This document shows positions 1 to 11,389 of a DNA stretch of 64,000 nucleotides, piece by piece (position 1 is the stretch's first letter; every line of letters starts with the position of its first letter). Origin of the DNA: Sequoia sempervirens. Lineage: Eukaryota > Streptophyta > Pinopsida > Cupressales > Cupressaceae. Made by a program: the position numbers and the translations under genes. The DNA lies in the NCBI GenBank assembly GCA_007258455.2, contig VDFB02193867.1, forward strand, positions 569,288,656-569,352,655, read 5' to 3'. The notes under the pieces were generated by a model. It did not search any database, was not told the origin of the DNA, and saw only the letters and a program-made list of their open reading frames with translations.

Positions 1-424
1 GATTTGAACTGTAATTGGAAAACATTAACTGGAAAATTTGCTTCAAGTAATGAAAGAACCAAGACATCTAGGATTTTGCCAACAAATCCTAGGAAAAGAA
101 TATGTTTCAGTGCGGGAACTTTTTGGCAAAGTCGAAAAAGTTCAAGGTTTAGGGTGGCCCCCAGGTTCATCACTTTAGTCAGTTGACTAAAGTCAAGTTT
201 GAAGATGAGGGGGTCCTCTTTCTTATCTTAGGCTGAAAAACCTGATGAAGAAGCGTAGTCTTGTCTTTCACAGAAACCTTATTGAAGCATTGAAGCGGAA
301 ACTTGTTGGGATAACCGCGGGCCCTAAGCCTCTGATAGAAGAGCTTTTTGAGTTTGCAGAAACCGCTAGGCTCAAACTCACGAAGAAGATATCTCTAAAG
401 TTCACTGATGATGAAAGACTTCTT
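1..424 (-). pseudogene. Penelope-like RT, C-terminal (thumb) part, decayed
   Basis: Reading on in the minus strand past the stop of the main RT frame, the same frame continues after a TAG at about 425 and a second TAG about ten codons later. It carries the conserved thumb region of Penelope-like RTs, ending in a RLRARGYP motif at about 300-330. Near 220 homology-like sequence moves to another frame (a frameshift), which then stays open to the window edge with hydrophobic helices. The RT core and thumb are therefore present but broken by two stops and a frameshift. Any C-terminal GIY-YIG endonuclease would lie outside the window to the left. Confidence 0.6.
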
Positions 425-1870
425 CTAGTGCAGAGGATGCCAAGATTTGAAGGGAATATACTGGTAGGCATTGAGTTCTTTTTGAAAACATGAAGTAGAA
501 AGAATACCAGTAGAAACAAAGGCAGAACCCTTGAAGATCGAAATGTCAAGAAGAACTGCACGGGAGGTAGAAATGCAGAGATTAATTTTGATCTTGGGAT
601 AGAGGCTCTGATAAGCATCAACATAATGTTGAAGTGACTCCTCAGACCCAGACCATATCCCGAAAGCATCATCAATAAATCTTTTGTAGTAAACAAGAGA
701 AGAGAAATCCTCCATGGAAGCAAGTTGTCGCTCAAGATGGCACAGAAACAAACAAGTATATACAACTGCAAAATTACTTCCCATTGCAATTCCTCTGATC
801 TGCTTAAAAACCAAGCCGTCAAACTCCAAAAAGTGATAGTTCAGGACTAACTCCGCCAAACCCATGATCAAGCCGATAAGTCGAAGGTCTAACTTGTGCT
901 CAGCAAAGTAAAGAGACATAGTATCCCTTAATGCAGAGAGGCCCGCAGCAGTGGGAATGCTTGGGTAGAGTGACTCAACATCAAAGGAAAAAAGAAGACT
1001 GTTTTGGGGAATGTAGAGAGTCTGAAGATCATGAAGAAGGGAAAGGGAGCCTATGAGATGGTTTTGTTGACAAAGCAAAATAGGCAGAAGCAGATAATGT
1101 AGTAGCTTTGAAGCAGGCTCAAGGAGGTAGCCAGAGTAGGAACAAATGGGTCTTCCTACTAAGACATGTTTGTGAATTTTAGGTAGAAGGTAAAAAGCAC
1201 AGGGCTTGACCTTGTTAGGAGGAATTTGCAGTAAAAAATTCTTAACATTTTTTAGAAAAAATGAGACCCTGTCAATGAAGAAAAGGAGCTTACTACAGAT
1301 AATCTGCCAAGGGACCTCAGAGATTGGAGAATAAATAGCAGAGTCTGAAAGTTGACAAAGACCTTCACTGCGATACCATGACTTATCCAAGAGAACAAGT
1401 CCTAAATTTTTGTCTGACAGCTTGATCACTATAGAAGAGTCTCTACGGAGAGACTTCAAAGCTTTCAAGAGTTTGGAGGGCAACATGGGTTTGGAGTCGA
1501 AAGAAATACTGGCCAACTGTTTCTTAAGAATGTCTTTACCAGTTCTCAGAATATCAACAAGTTCAAACACTTCCATGGGAGGATTCCATAAGGAGTTAGA
1601 ACTGCAAAAATGCTGAGGAAAAATGCCTAAGAAGGGAAGAATGATATCAGTAGGAGGATCACGCTTAGGTCCGAAGAAAGCACGCAGACAAAAATGTCTT
1701 GCGAAAGAACAAAATTCTGCAAGAATAGATTGGAGAGGCATCAGAGGAGGCCTAGGAATAAACTTTAGCCCAAGACCAAGCACACGTTTCTCATCATAGG
1801 AGAGTGAACGGGAGGAAAAATTATGAATGGCCAAATTAGAAATTTGACATTCAACCTTCGAAGGACACAT
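425..1870 (-). CDS. Penelope-like element reverse transcriptase (481-aa open core)
   Basis: Open frame for the reverse transcriptase of a Penelope-like element, which would copy element RNA at a nicked or terminal DNA 3' end. Motifs in order: an N-terminal AIHNFSSRSLSYDEKRVLGL segment (residues ~16-35) typical of PLE RTs; SDKNLGLVLLDKSWY (~150-165); LPKIHK followed by GRPICSYSG (~227-250); motif A SFDVESLYPSIP (~294-305, catalytic Asp); GIAMGSNFA (~361-370); catalytic FIDD (~397-400); LDISIFKG (~437-445); and the closing SWHPLH. This order and the HP motif set it apart from LTR, LINE and group II intron RTs. The ATG follows directly on an in-frame TAG, so it may be an internal Met of a longer original protein. 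The thumb lies past the terminal stop. The copy is defective but its catalytic residues survive. The family call is firm; the subfamily is inferred. Confidence 0.85.
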   Translation of the reverse strand: MCPSKVECQISNLAIHNFSSRSLSYDEKRVLGLGLKFIPRPPLMPLQSILAEFCSFARHFCLRAFFGPKRDPPTDIILPFLGIFPQHFCSSNSLWNPPMEVFELVDILRTGKDILKKQLASISFDSKPMLPSKLLKALKSLRRDSSIVIKLSDKNLGLVLLDKSWYRSEGLCQLSDSAIYSPISEVPWQIICSKLLFFIDRVSFFLKNVKNFLLQIPPNKVKPCAFYLLPKIHKHVLVGRPICSYSGYLLEPASKLLHYLLLPILLCQQNHLIGSLSLLHDLQTLYIPQNSLLFSFDVESLYPSIPTAAGLSALRDTMSLYFAEHKLDLRLIGLIMGLAELVLNYHFLEFDGLVFKQIRGIAMGSNFAVVYTCLFLCHLERQLASMEDFSSLVYYKRFIDDAFGIWSGSEESLQHYVDAYQSLYPKIKINLCISTSRAVLLDISIFKGSAFVSTGILSTSCFQKELNAYQYIPFKSWHPLH

Positions 1871-2075
1871 CTAAGAAGATAAAATGAGAGAAAAAGAGGC
1901 TCGATCAATTGCAGCTCCCCAAAGGCCTATACGGAAACGTGCTCGTTTGGAGTTTGTGACCGGTTTTGCTTCTGTCTTCAGCTTTGACTGCGACCATGTC
2001 TCTGAATTTGACCACGGTTTTGAAGATTCTGCATGTTGCCTTTGTTTGCCTTTGCTGAGGATGAAGGCGGTTCTT
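1871..2075 (-). pseudogene. Possible N-terminal extension of the PLE protein
   Basis: The minus-strand frame of the RT is open for about 67 codons upstream of the TAG next to the RT methionine. It encodes a Lys/Arg-rich stretch with a KRARFR cluster like a nuclear localisation signal. It starts after an in-frame TGA, so it could be the remnant of an N-terminal domain or 5' UTR. I see no GIY-YIG endonuclease, CCHH zinc finger or other known domain in it. Confidence 0.3.
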
Positions 2076-2284
2076 CAAATTGTATAGAACGAATTCTCTT
2101 CTTGACAGACGGGACTTTGAGCGTGATCTTCCAGAGGCAATTGAAGTGTTCTTTGTCTTCCGGGTAGAGTTCCCAGAATGAACCCCATTTTTTGGCAGAG
2201 AAGGGAGTGATGTATAAATAATTTTATAAAAAAAAATTCAAACATATTATAGAAAGTAGAGAAACACATTCATAAATAGATAAA

Positions 2285-2345
2285 GAATGATACCATAACG
2301 CAATGATTTACATGGGGGAAAACCCTTTCACGAGAAAAAACTCAC
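2285..2345. repeat. Possible copia LTR fragment
   Basis: The segment has the pattern ACCATAACgCAATgATTTACaTGGGGGAAAACCCT in short form: an ACCATAAC word, an A+T run, then a TACGTGG/TACATGG-like word followed by AAACCC and GAAAAA. The same order occurs at about 62610-62660 in the LTR of copia element G. It may be a diverged relative of that LTR. No terminal TG/CA or target duplication was found. Confidence 0.25.
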
Positions 2346-2525
2346 ACTCCAAAACTTTCATAATGTATTATCAAATTTGCAAGAAATTACAACACTTACA
2401 ATGCAAGTCTTTATAGGAATATTTCACCAACAATTAAACGTGGGAAAATTTTGGTAGCATTCTAGCTGCACCTATGCACCTACAAATCCTCATAATATAA
2501 ACTACTTCTTCAAGCACCAATTTAT

Positions 2526-2566
2526 AGTCTTGGAGTGCTTGACATGTGTGGAAAGAAGTGAGATCT
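2526..2566 (+). repeat. 41-bp dispersed direct repeat, copy 1
   Basis: Starts AGTCTTGGAGTGCTTGACAT and ends GAAGTGAGATCT. It matches 3341-3381 with two substitutions in 41 bases. The flanks are unrelated, so these are not visibly LTR ends. Confidence 0.7.
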
Positions 2567-3340
2567 ATTTTTTGAGCTAAATCAACTTCTAAGTAGAATG
2601 ATATCAAGGTTGAAATTGGAAATAATCAAGATTGCCCTATGTGCGATTTGAGCAAAGACTTCAGCACTCTTGTGAATGCTAAGTACAATGTTTTCTTATA
2701 TTCTTGATTCTTTCTAGTGTGTTAGTTCTTGTGACGTTCTTTCTCTTTATTTCCTAATGGTTTGCATTATTATTCCTATTTATTTTGAGTAGCCTTCTTG
2801 TTAATCTTGTCTTTTTAAATAAAGACAAGCATTATTGTCAACACTAAAAGCATATACCATTTTCAAGGAAACAAGAACTTATACTTGTCGATGAGATTTA
2901 TAAGGTTCCTCCTCTCTTACTAATAAATTATTATCAATCCATCTAATTTTAAAAAAAAATTAAAAAAATTATGTACCATATATCCTTATAAAATTGATCA
3001 ACTTAAAAATTCTCACTATCAAACCACATCCTAATAAATTCCTCTAAACTCATCCCAAATGACTTCAATGTGATAAATTCCTCGCAACAATTTCTAAGGG
3101 GTTGAGATTCATAAAATGTACTTTTTAAATTAGGGTAATGCGTATTCAATATAATATTAAACCGCAAAGCTCCACGGTACTAAATCATGCAGTCAACCAT
3201 TAATGATAAAACCAAGCACGGAGAATATGCGAAAAGGTTGCATGGAAGAGCGAAGAGCAATTCCACACGTACACGTGAAGTACGTATGTCTATTTTTGAA
3301 GCATACTTGTTTTATTCCAACTTCCCCACATGCATGTGGA

Positions 3341-3381
3341 AGTCTTGGAGTGCTTGACGTGTGTGGGAAGAAGTGAGATCT
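3341..3381 (+). repeat. 41-bp dispersed direct repeat, copy 2
   Basis: Second copy of the sequence at 2526-2566, starting AGTCTTGGAGTGCTTGACGT, 815 bp downstream in the same orientation. Confidence 0.7.
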
Positions 3382-6300
3382 TTCCTTTCATATGAGCTCA
3401 CCGTGTCTTTCCATGCAATTGGTGTAGAAGTTGCATTAAGTTTCTTGTTAGAAGGGAATTTCGATGGAAATCAATCACTTTGTCATTATTTTTATCGTGC
3501 AATATTGACCATGGAACAAAAGCAAGGGCTCCACATTCTTGTCTCATGTCTATGGACCAAATATTCTTTAGTTCAATAGAATGTGACTTAATCCCCTTAA
3601 GTAGGCTATTTTTTTTGTTTTTTTGGACCATATGGCCCCTTTTGTGTTTGATGATGATTATATCTATTTTGACAAATGCTTGGCCTACTTTGAGTTTTGA
3701 AGCAACTTAGAAATGTATGTGTGAGATTGGGGCAACCTTTATTTGGTATATGTGATGCCATTAGTTGTTGCCCTTGATAAATCTTAGTATTGATGTGATG
3801 TTGTGGTGAGTTTTGTAAGGGTGTTTAGGAGGTGTAAGTAGAGTGTTTTTTTTGGTGTCTTTCTCAAGTGATGGTCTCAAGTGATGGTTTATACGTGAAG
3901 TAAAAATTTTGGTCAAGACCACATGTGTATGGGGATTATTTTTATTAGGCACCTAGTTTTAATTTTTAATTGTAATTTTAATATTGCCTTGGGTTTTGTG
4001 AAATTGGTTTAATGAGAGCTCATGGATCTCCTCATTCCAAGTTGATAGTGCATTGGGCCTTTGAGTCTTATTTTATAAATTTCATTCCATATGTTGTTTT
4101 GTGGGTGATGTACTTCAAATGCTTCTCTTAAATAATTTTGAGGGTATGTCATCATTAATGACAAAGCTTGGTGTAGGTGGTTGGAGTGTGAAGAGTGAAG
4201 AGTGAAAGAGGTTTTTGGTGAGAATGGTTTACCTAAAGTAGGAGGTGTGTGCACTAAGGGCTTATTGCTCTAATCAGGGAAAGGTGTTTCACTATCTCTC
4301 AATCAAAATGTGATTGGAAATAACAAGTGGTTATACATTACCCATGTTTTGTGGTCATTTGATGGATATAGAATAATATAGGAGGAGATCATACATGGTG
4401 TGCACTTCAGTGCCCTGGAACCTCAACTATTCCTAATATTAATGTTGTTGAAGAAATAAAGAGATGGGGAGATGCTTCAACCTTAGGTGTTGGTCACTAG
4501 GGAATTTGAAGATGAATGGTGGTGTGGTTATTTGGATTTTGGAGTTGTGCAAGTGTTTTTTAGTGCTATGTGGTTCAATTTATTATTAGTCTTACATTTT
4601 TTCTTGAGCTACTCATTTCTTATTTGATACAATATAATAAAATATAGTTGCATGGTGTGTTGAGATTTTTTTGACTTGTGGGTGCTAGCATTGTCTTGAG
4701 GGTGATGATAGGTTTCATTTGGTTGTAGCCTTATTAGTGTTTACGTGTTTTTTTTAATCTAGCTTCTCAACCATTTGTGTATGAGTGCTTATATAGTTTT
4801 TTATTCTCTCAAGCACTAGTCCCTATAGGTTTTATAATACCTCATCATCAAACCCACAAGACATTAACTTAAATACATGGGATATGTATTTTTTGAAGTA
4901 CAATATATAAACACTTATGAAACATTAGTGTGACTAGGCATATTAGGTCTACACATGGCGTCCCATCACATAAGCAAAAGACTAACACCCCATGTACCCT
5001 TGACCTATTAGAAATATTGGGAACATTAACAAGACTAACCATGAATGATTCTAGCCTTCCCTAGTCTTCACAAGACTAGAAGTACAATCTCCCTAACCCT
5101 AGGTTTGACAACTGGGACATTTCAAGAGGTTGCATGTAAAACAATGCAAGAGACAATGTAAGTCGTCAATGATGACTCTTAAGAACTAGGTCAAGACACT
5201 ACTAGGACCTTGGGACCATGGTGAACAACTTTATTTACATGGTTTTCCCATACAAGGCCCCAAAACCTAGAGGAAAGATCAAGTTCAGAGATAAGGAAAA
5301 TTTAATTAGGTTTTGAAGGTTCAAATGACCAAAACAACTAGAACAGGAAAAGTACAAGGTGGAAAATTATTCATCAGTTGCATTAGGCTTGGAAAACCAC
5401 TAGCTATCCATGGTTAAGAGGGTTTACATTTTATTTTTTGTATGGGGAATGAGGTTTCCCAACCACAAGACTCGGCCACCCCATTGACTACCAGGCTGCC
5501 TAAACATATAATTAGGTTTACCAACTAGACTTAGCCATATTTTGGTCAGTTTGGTTCAATTATAGGCAAGATAAGGTCGCCTAGATATAGTATCAGGCCA
5601 CCTAATTGTGAAATCTGGTCACTAAATTTATTTTAAGCACCAATTGAAATATTCCTAAGTTTAATTTAGCTTTTTTGTATTATAAAAAGGAAAACCATAA
5701 AACAATCATGCTCAGTATTAATACTGAGACACACAAATAAGCCAATACTCTTATCTATTGACAATTTTATATCCATCTCAAAGAGAGGTCCTTTGTCATT
5801 AATATTACAATTTGTATAAAAGAAAAACATCTAAATATATGAAATAAACTCGATAGAACATGGTACCATGTTGTTCCTCGCTCCATGAACCTTCGATCCC
5901 CAATAGTGGTTCCACACCACCGATCATGTGATACCTGTAGGCTCACCCCATCATGCTAGGAGATAGTCACAAGGCCTAAACACTCACACACACAATACAC
6001 ATGGGGAGAAGGGTACACACTCACATAATACATGAAGAATACAATGAATACAATGATATAATGAAGTTAACACCAACATGAAAGGAAATCACACTTTCTC
6101 TTTAGGTGCTACTCAAAACTACTCCATGATTAAATATTAGAGAGCAAGAGAGGGAGTGCCATCATGGACACTCACATGGGGCTCAACACATAACCAAGTA
6201 CCCTCTTGTATAGAAAAGGATAATTGACCTTACAAGTCTTACACTCACTGAGTGACTTGTCTTCCTTGATCATCCTTAGCCTATACAAGAACTTAAGGCA

Positions 6301-8085
6301 TGAGAGGGATATCCATTATCTTGATTAGTTTATTACCCAGTTTTCATTAATTATCACTTATTAAGCAACTCCCCACACTATGATTGCCTACATGCCACTT
6401 TGGCTCGAGTTTACGTTGGGAGCCACTCCCATTGCTCTCTCTAATACTTAGATCCTAAGTTCATCACACCCTCCAATGAGTAACCAATGCAAAAAATCCA
6501 ACTTATTCAAATTTCATGACATGTTTCCACAACATCTACTATCACATTTCACGAAGTACCACTTTTTCCAAACATTCAAAAACATTTATTTTCATAATTT
6601 ACTTTCGAATTTTATCAATATTTGTACAAACCAAAAACTAGGAAGTTTCCAAAAACTCCATTGAAATTTCATCAAAAATTGAAGTTTTGAAAATAAAAAA
6701 TCTAAAGATACCCTTTGGTAGAAAAAATTCCTAGTGCCCATTTCAAGCTATAAAACATACATTTTACACAATTCTCAAAAAATTGGGCATTATAACCCCA
6801 TATTTTAGAAAAATCTCAAATTTTAAATAAAAAATAAATTCAACAAGTTAAATTATAAAATAACATAGGTTGGGAGGATACTACACTCCCCTAAACCTAT
6901 TCCTACAAACAAATTTGAAATAAATTGCTCAAATTAATTAAAACAAGCAAGATACCTCACTTTCCTCTAAACTTTGAAATGAAGATCACGTCAAACATGC
7001 CAAATATGAGCTTACATGAACTTACATACACACTCCCCTACCAATTCCTATCCTAATGAATTTGATCTCATTGAATTCCACCACTGAATGCATTCACAAT
7101 CAACAAATTTCTAAAATTATCAAAAAGAGGGTTTTCTCTCCCAATTTTCCTCACAAAATAAAACATAAAAATGAAATGAAATGCTTTTTCCCTATCTACC
7201 CTTTTCCAAACCCCAATTTTAAAACTAATAAAATTCATATTTTCTATTTCATAATTTGAAACTCCCTCAAATTTCCCCCAAACTCAATTGATCAATTAAA
7301 GCCATTTCAAAATATCATTTAACATATAATTTAACCATTAAATTCATTTAAGCATAAAAATTGAATTAGATTTTTGGAAATTGGAATTTAAATAAATCAA
7401 CACACACACTTTCACTGGGCTTCTACAATAAGGGTATGAAATCAAGAATCATACTGAATCTAGCCAACATGCGTAAGATAATAGGAATTCACACTCAAAT
7501 CGAACACGATGGGTAAGGCTAACAATTTTGGCCAATGTGATGTCTCCCATATAACCACTATTAGGGAATAACTAGTCAAACCTGTGAAGCCAACTGGAAA
7601 AATTCCTTATACCTATATCCACTCAACACATGTCAAGTGTACCTATGTATATACATAATATTCGAAGCAAATACAATTCTCAAATGAGTATACAACATAA
7701 CCATAAAATACTCATCCAAACATGTAACATGCCAATTGCTCACACAATAAAATTTCCTAAGTTTTCACTTTCAAGTAAATAAACTATGTTTCAAACCATT
7801 GTAATAAAAAAATTATTTTCTAATGAGAGAAAGAATGAACATAAATGACATAAAAAATTCCATTCATTGATTTCATTTTCAATACAATAATCATCTTGTT
7901 ACAATAATTCCAAGATTGTAAACGATTGCAAACATAGCTCAATTGAGCTCCAAAGCAATAGATATAGATGGTCCCAAAATCTTCTTTAGAACTTGAACGC
8001 TAGCTGAGGAGGAGAAGCATCACTTAAGTGCTTTTCTACCAACCACAGACTCATATGTTTTCCCTCACACATCTATCATTAGTGA

Positions 8086-9512
8086 TGTAGGAGTATCTAG
8101 GGTGTAAGAGCAATCTTGCATCGACCAAAAATATGTGTGTTATTTCTTTTTAATAAGGGTTGAATCAGCTTGAATTTGCTAAGTATGGAGGTCTGCAGGA
8201 GTTTGAGCTTTTGGAGTAAGCGACATGAAGGAGGAATAAACTTCGACATCCCACATTCAGTCAACAGACTCATCAGAGTGACATGAGGATTTCAAAGAAA
8301 TCCTATTTCATGTCCCTTTGACATAACAATAGCAAAGGTGATAGTGGTGGATGGTTGCGAAGGCTTTACATCAAAGGGAGATACTTATTTCAACAGGACT
8401 TAGTGGCTAGTCCCTTCGACATCCCGATAAGCATTTCATCAAAGAGATAGACACATATCGACGAAACATAATAGTGAGTCCCTTCAACATTTTGATAGCA
8501 CCTCATTAGAGAGAAGGAATAATATCAATAGGATGAAATGATGAGTCTCTTTGACATGTCGATAAGGTGGAACCAAATGACAGTGAAGGATGACTTCAGC
8601 AGGACAAGTGGTAGTGTGTGACTGATCAATGTGTCAAGCCATACAGGTGACATTAGTTGTACAATGATGACAGGGATGACACATAGGCAGTAGGGACCAC
8701 CCGATCAAGGTTAAAAGGAATATCGACGAGAATTTTTTATTTCGGTGTTAGTTGCTTCAACGTCTCTTCAACATTCTGATAGTACTTTATTGGCAAGAAT
8801 TTTCCATATCGGAAGGAATTACTTGGGAGTCACTCTGATGGAGCGATAGGCGTATCGAGGTGATAATGGGAATTCAAAACAAATGGAAAAGGATGATCAA
8901 ATAAGGAGTTGACATGTGGCACATTGTTATTTGTTGATTTCACATCTCCATTGTGAATCAACACACATTTTTGGTCAATGATTTTAAAGTGATATAGAAG
9001 GTGATTGAAACCCTAAATCCTAAGGTGGAGGTTAAAATCAAATTTTAGTTGAATAATGATATTTGAATGTGGTGGTTGTATTTTAATGCCTGGTCATGAC
9101 GCGAATATTCTAGTCAATGGTTGCTTGAGATGATGGCATAGACATTGAGTGACAGTTACTAGAATAGTAATGCTACAGGGAGGTGGATGGTAGTGCTCAG
9201 GAAAGCATGGGTGACCAACTTCAATGCAGATTTCATCGACAAGAACAAAAAGACACATCAAACTAGAGTGGGGATGGTAGAGGGGAAGGTCGAGAATATT
9301 TTGGTTGTGAAGGCATGAAGTTGAAGGAGAGTTAGCCCCGTTTCAAAGATTACAGACTATTGAAGTCAAGAAGGCCCATACGATGGCATAGGTAGTTGTG
9401 TAATGTCATTTTGTTTGCAGTAATAAAAGGTGTGTCTATTTCTCTCGTATTCTTGTGAAGTGTTTCTTTGTTGTTGTTGTGAGTTTGAGATTTATAAAGG
9501 GAGTACCACACA
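8086..9512 (+). repeat. 5' LTR of gypsy A
   Basis: Begins TGTAGGAGTATCTAGGGTGT and ends near GGGAGTACCACACA. It is matched along its length by 36183-37636. It contains imperfect tandem units of about 70 bp around a CTTCGACATCCCGATAA-like core (near 8401, 8472 and 8539). The right boundary is good to within about 3 bp, set by the end of LTR homology and the primer-binding site that follows. Confidence 0.85.
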
Positions 9513-9516
9513 TTAG

Positions 9517-9527
9517 TGGTATCAAAG
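9517..9527 (+). other. Primer-binding site of gypsy A
   Basis: TGGTATCAAAG, close to the TGGTATCAGAG primer site complementary to initiator tRNA-Met, four to five bases after the LTR end. It sets the plus orientation of the element. Confidence 0.7.
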
Positions 9528-9614
9528 AAAGTTGATCTTGAGTGTGTAACAGACCACCGAAGAGAGGAAATTACACCAAGATTGTGTTGTGGGTGTTGAA
9601 GAGAAAAATAGATG

Positions 9615-10800
9615 GGAGAGGAGCCCATTGTGGTTGAGGTAGAGGAAGAGGAAGAGGAGATAATTTTGTAAGAGATGATGATTTTAGAGCCTTGAGAAGG
9701 CAGGTTGAAACACTAAAAAATGAGATAAGGAGAGGATTTGCAAGAATGAGAGACCTAGAAAGTGATGACGAAGATGAAAGCATAGAGAATGCGATTCTAG
9801 ATATTGAGCAAAGAGAGGAAATTGTAGTAGTTGCAAATGACCCACTATTGAAAGCTTTAACAAAAATGGGGAAGAGACCAAAAATGGATGTGCCTACATT
9901 TAATGGAAGTCTAAATCTAGAGGAATTGGTAGATTGGCTTAATGAGATGGAAGAGTATTTTGAATTTGAAGAGATAGAAGACCCTGATAAAGTGAGATTT
10001 TCCAAGAGAAGGTTGAAAGGACATGCCTCAATATGGTGGAGAGAGGTTCAATTAGAAAGGGGAAGAAGAGGAAAATATAAGACTACTAAATGGGATAAAA
10101 TGGTGGAAAAATTAAAAAGATAATTTATTCTTATAGACTATGAGTTGAATTTGGTCAAGAGGATGCAAGGTCTAAAACAAGGAAGCAAGACTGTTAAAGA
10201 GTATACTAAAGAATTTCATAGAATTCTTATAAGGGCTGGACATTCAAAGGCAACCAAGGAAAAGGTTGCAAGATACATAAACGGGTTAAGATCAAGCATT
10301 CAAGAAGAGATGGCACTTGTCAGAGTTATGACGATGGAAGATGCTTATGAAATAGCATTGAAGACAGAGGAAAGGTTGAACACACAGTTTGAAAGCAAGT
10401 AGAAAGGAAGTGGGTGTGGAGGCAAGGTAGGAGGAAGAACTTACAAAAATGAAGAAAATCAGCATAAGAGTTCCAAGAATGAAGAGGGAAGCAATAGAAC
10501 AGAAAAATATGAAGAAGGAAAAAGCTCAAGAGACTAAAATTTCAGAGGTAGAGGTAGAGGCTATGGTTATGGTGGAGGCCCATTCAAGGGTACTTGTTTT
10601 AAATGTAGAGAAGAAGGATATCGAGCCTATGATTACCCACGAACAAAGGAGAAGCCAAGAAGGAGACAAGAATATCAAAGAAGGGTAGAAAATGTCAATG
10701 AGGAGGAGGCTTCTTCCTCACAATCAAAAGATGCAGAAGATGGAGAGGTCCTGATGAAAACGAGAGCAACCCTGAATGAAGACGACGAGCCTGTGTAAAG
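9615..10800 (+). pseudogene. gag of gypsy A
   Basis: Nucleocapsid/capsid precursor. Visible in order: an RGRGRG-rich N-terminus with a stop (9615-9660); DDDFRALRRQVETLKNEIRR; an acidic stretch; a retrotransposon gag domain with DVPTFNGSLNLEELVDWLNE and HASIWWREVQ (9880-10060); then, after a stop and frameshift, SKTVKEYTKEFHRILIRAG and a second open segment to 10402. The zinc knuckle near 10598-10640 reads CFKCREEGYRAYDY: the first two Cys remain, but the His and last Cys are both Tyr, so zinc binding is probably lost. The acidic C-terminal tail ends at about 10798. At least two stops and frameshifts break the frame. Confidence 0.8.
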
Positions 10801-11110
10801 GAAGAAGTTATTCAAAACAAGGTACAATTGTGAAGGAAAAGTGTGTAGCATCATAGTAGATAGTGGAAGAATAGACAATATTGTGTCTAATGAGATGGTG
10901 AGAAAGTTGAAGCTTGAGAGGATAAAACACCCAAAACCTTACAGGATTTATTGGGTGCAAGATAACGAGAAGTTGTTAGTAAATGAACAATGCAATGTGA
11001 AGTTTAAGGTTGGGAATCATCATGATGAGATTCTATGCGATATCATCCCTATGGATGCTTGTCACATTTTACCTCGGAGACCATGTCAATATGACTGAAA
11101 AGCTATACAT
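10801..11110 (+). pseudogene. Aspartic protease of gypsy A
   Basis: Retropepsin-like domain. The active-site motif reads IIVDSGRIDNIVS (10850-10890), with D-S-G intact and the following Ser replaced by Arg. Downstream is a typical ILCDIIPMDACHILPRRPCQYD segment (11030-11096), where chromoviruses normally have LLGRPWQ(Y/F)D. The open frame runs 10841-11098. The protease would release mature gag and pol products. It follows gag directly and shares the polyprotein. Confidence 0.75.
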
Positions 11111-11389
11111 GATGGGTGTGATAACACCTACACATTTCTAAAGGACAGAGTGAAGCATAAGTTGAATCCTTTGACGGAGGAAAATGTTCAAGTTTGTGGT
11201 AATGCTAAAGTTTACTTAGTTGATGCAAGGAGGTTAAATTCCTGTAGAAGTTACTGGTTTCCTGCAAGTGTTCAAGATGATTGTTTAGATCATGTGCCTG
11301 AAGGACTCCCACTAGTGATACAAATTAGTCATCAAATTGATTTGATACCAGGGGCGAGTTTACCCAACAAGGAAGCCTATTGAATGTCA
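11111..11389 (+). pseudogene. Protease-RT linker of gypsy A
   Basis: A partly open segment joining protease and RT. It includes PEGLPLVIQISHQIDLIPGA (11310-11370), the usual lead-in to the chromovirus RT, followed by a proline/asparagine segment ending in a stop. It carries no separate catalytic domain. Confidence 0.6.

Larger units (their letters stand above)
2076..8085. other. A+T-rich intergenic DNA without recognised genes
   Basis: About 6 kb between the PLE and gypsy element A. Open frames are short, A+T-biased and show no domain. A stretch near 2290-2345 resembles part of the LTR of element G (see that entry). A 41-bp sequence is repeated at 2526 and 3341. The parts 6450-7400 and 7600-7950 are very A+T-rich. 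No tRNA, rRNA or host-gene exon could be supported here. Confidence 0.6.

Noticed and set aside
6476..7259. Short frames rich in Asn, Lys, Phe and Ile.
   Set aside because: Composition-driven frames in A+T-rich DNA without starts in context, domains or conservation.
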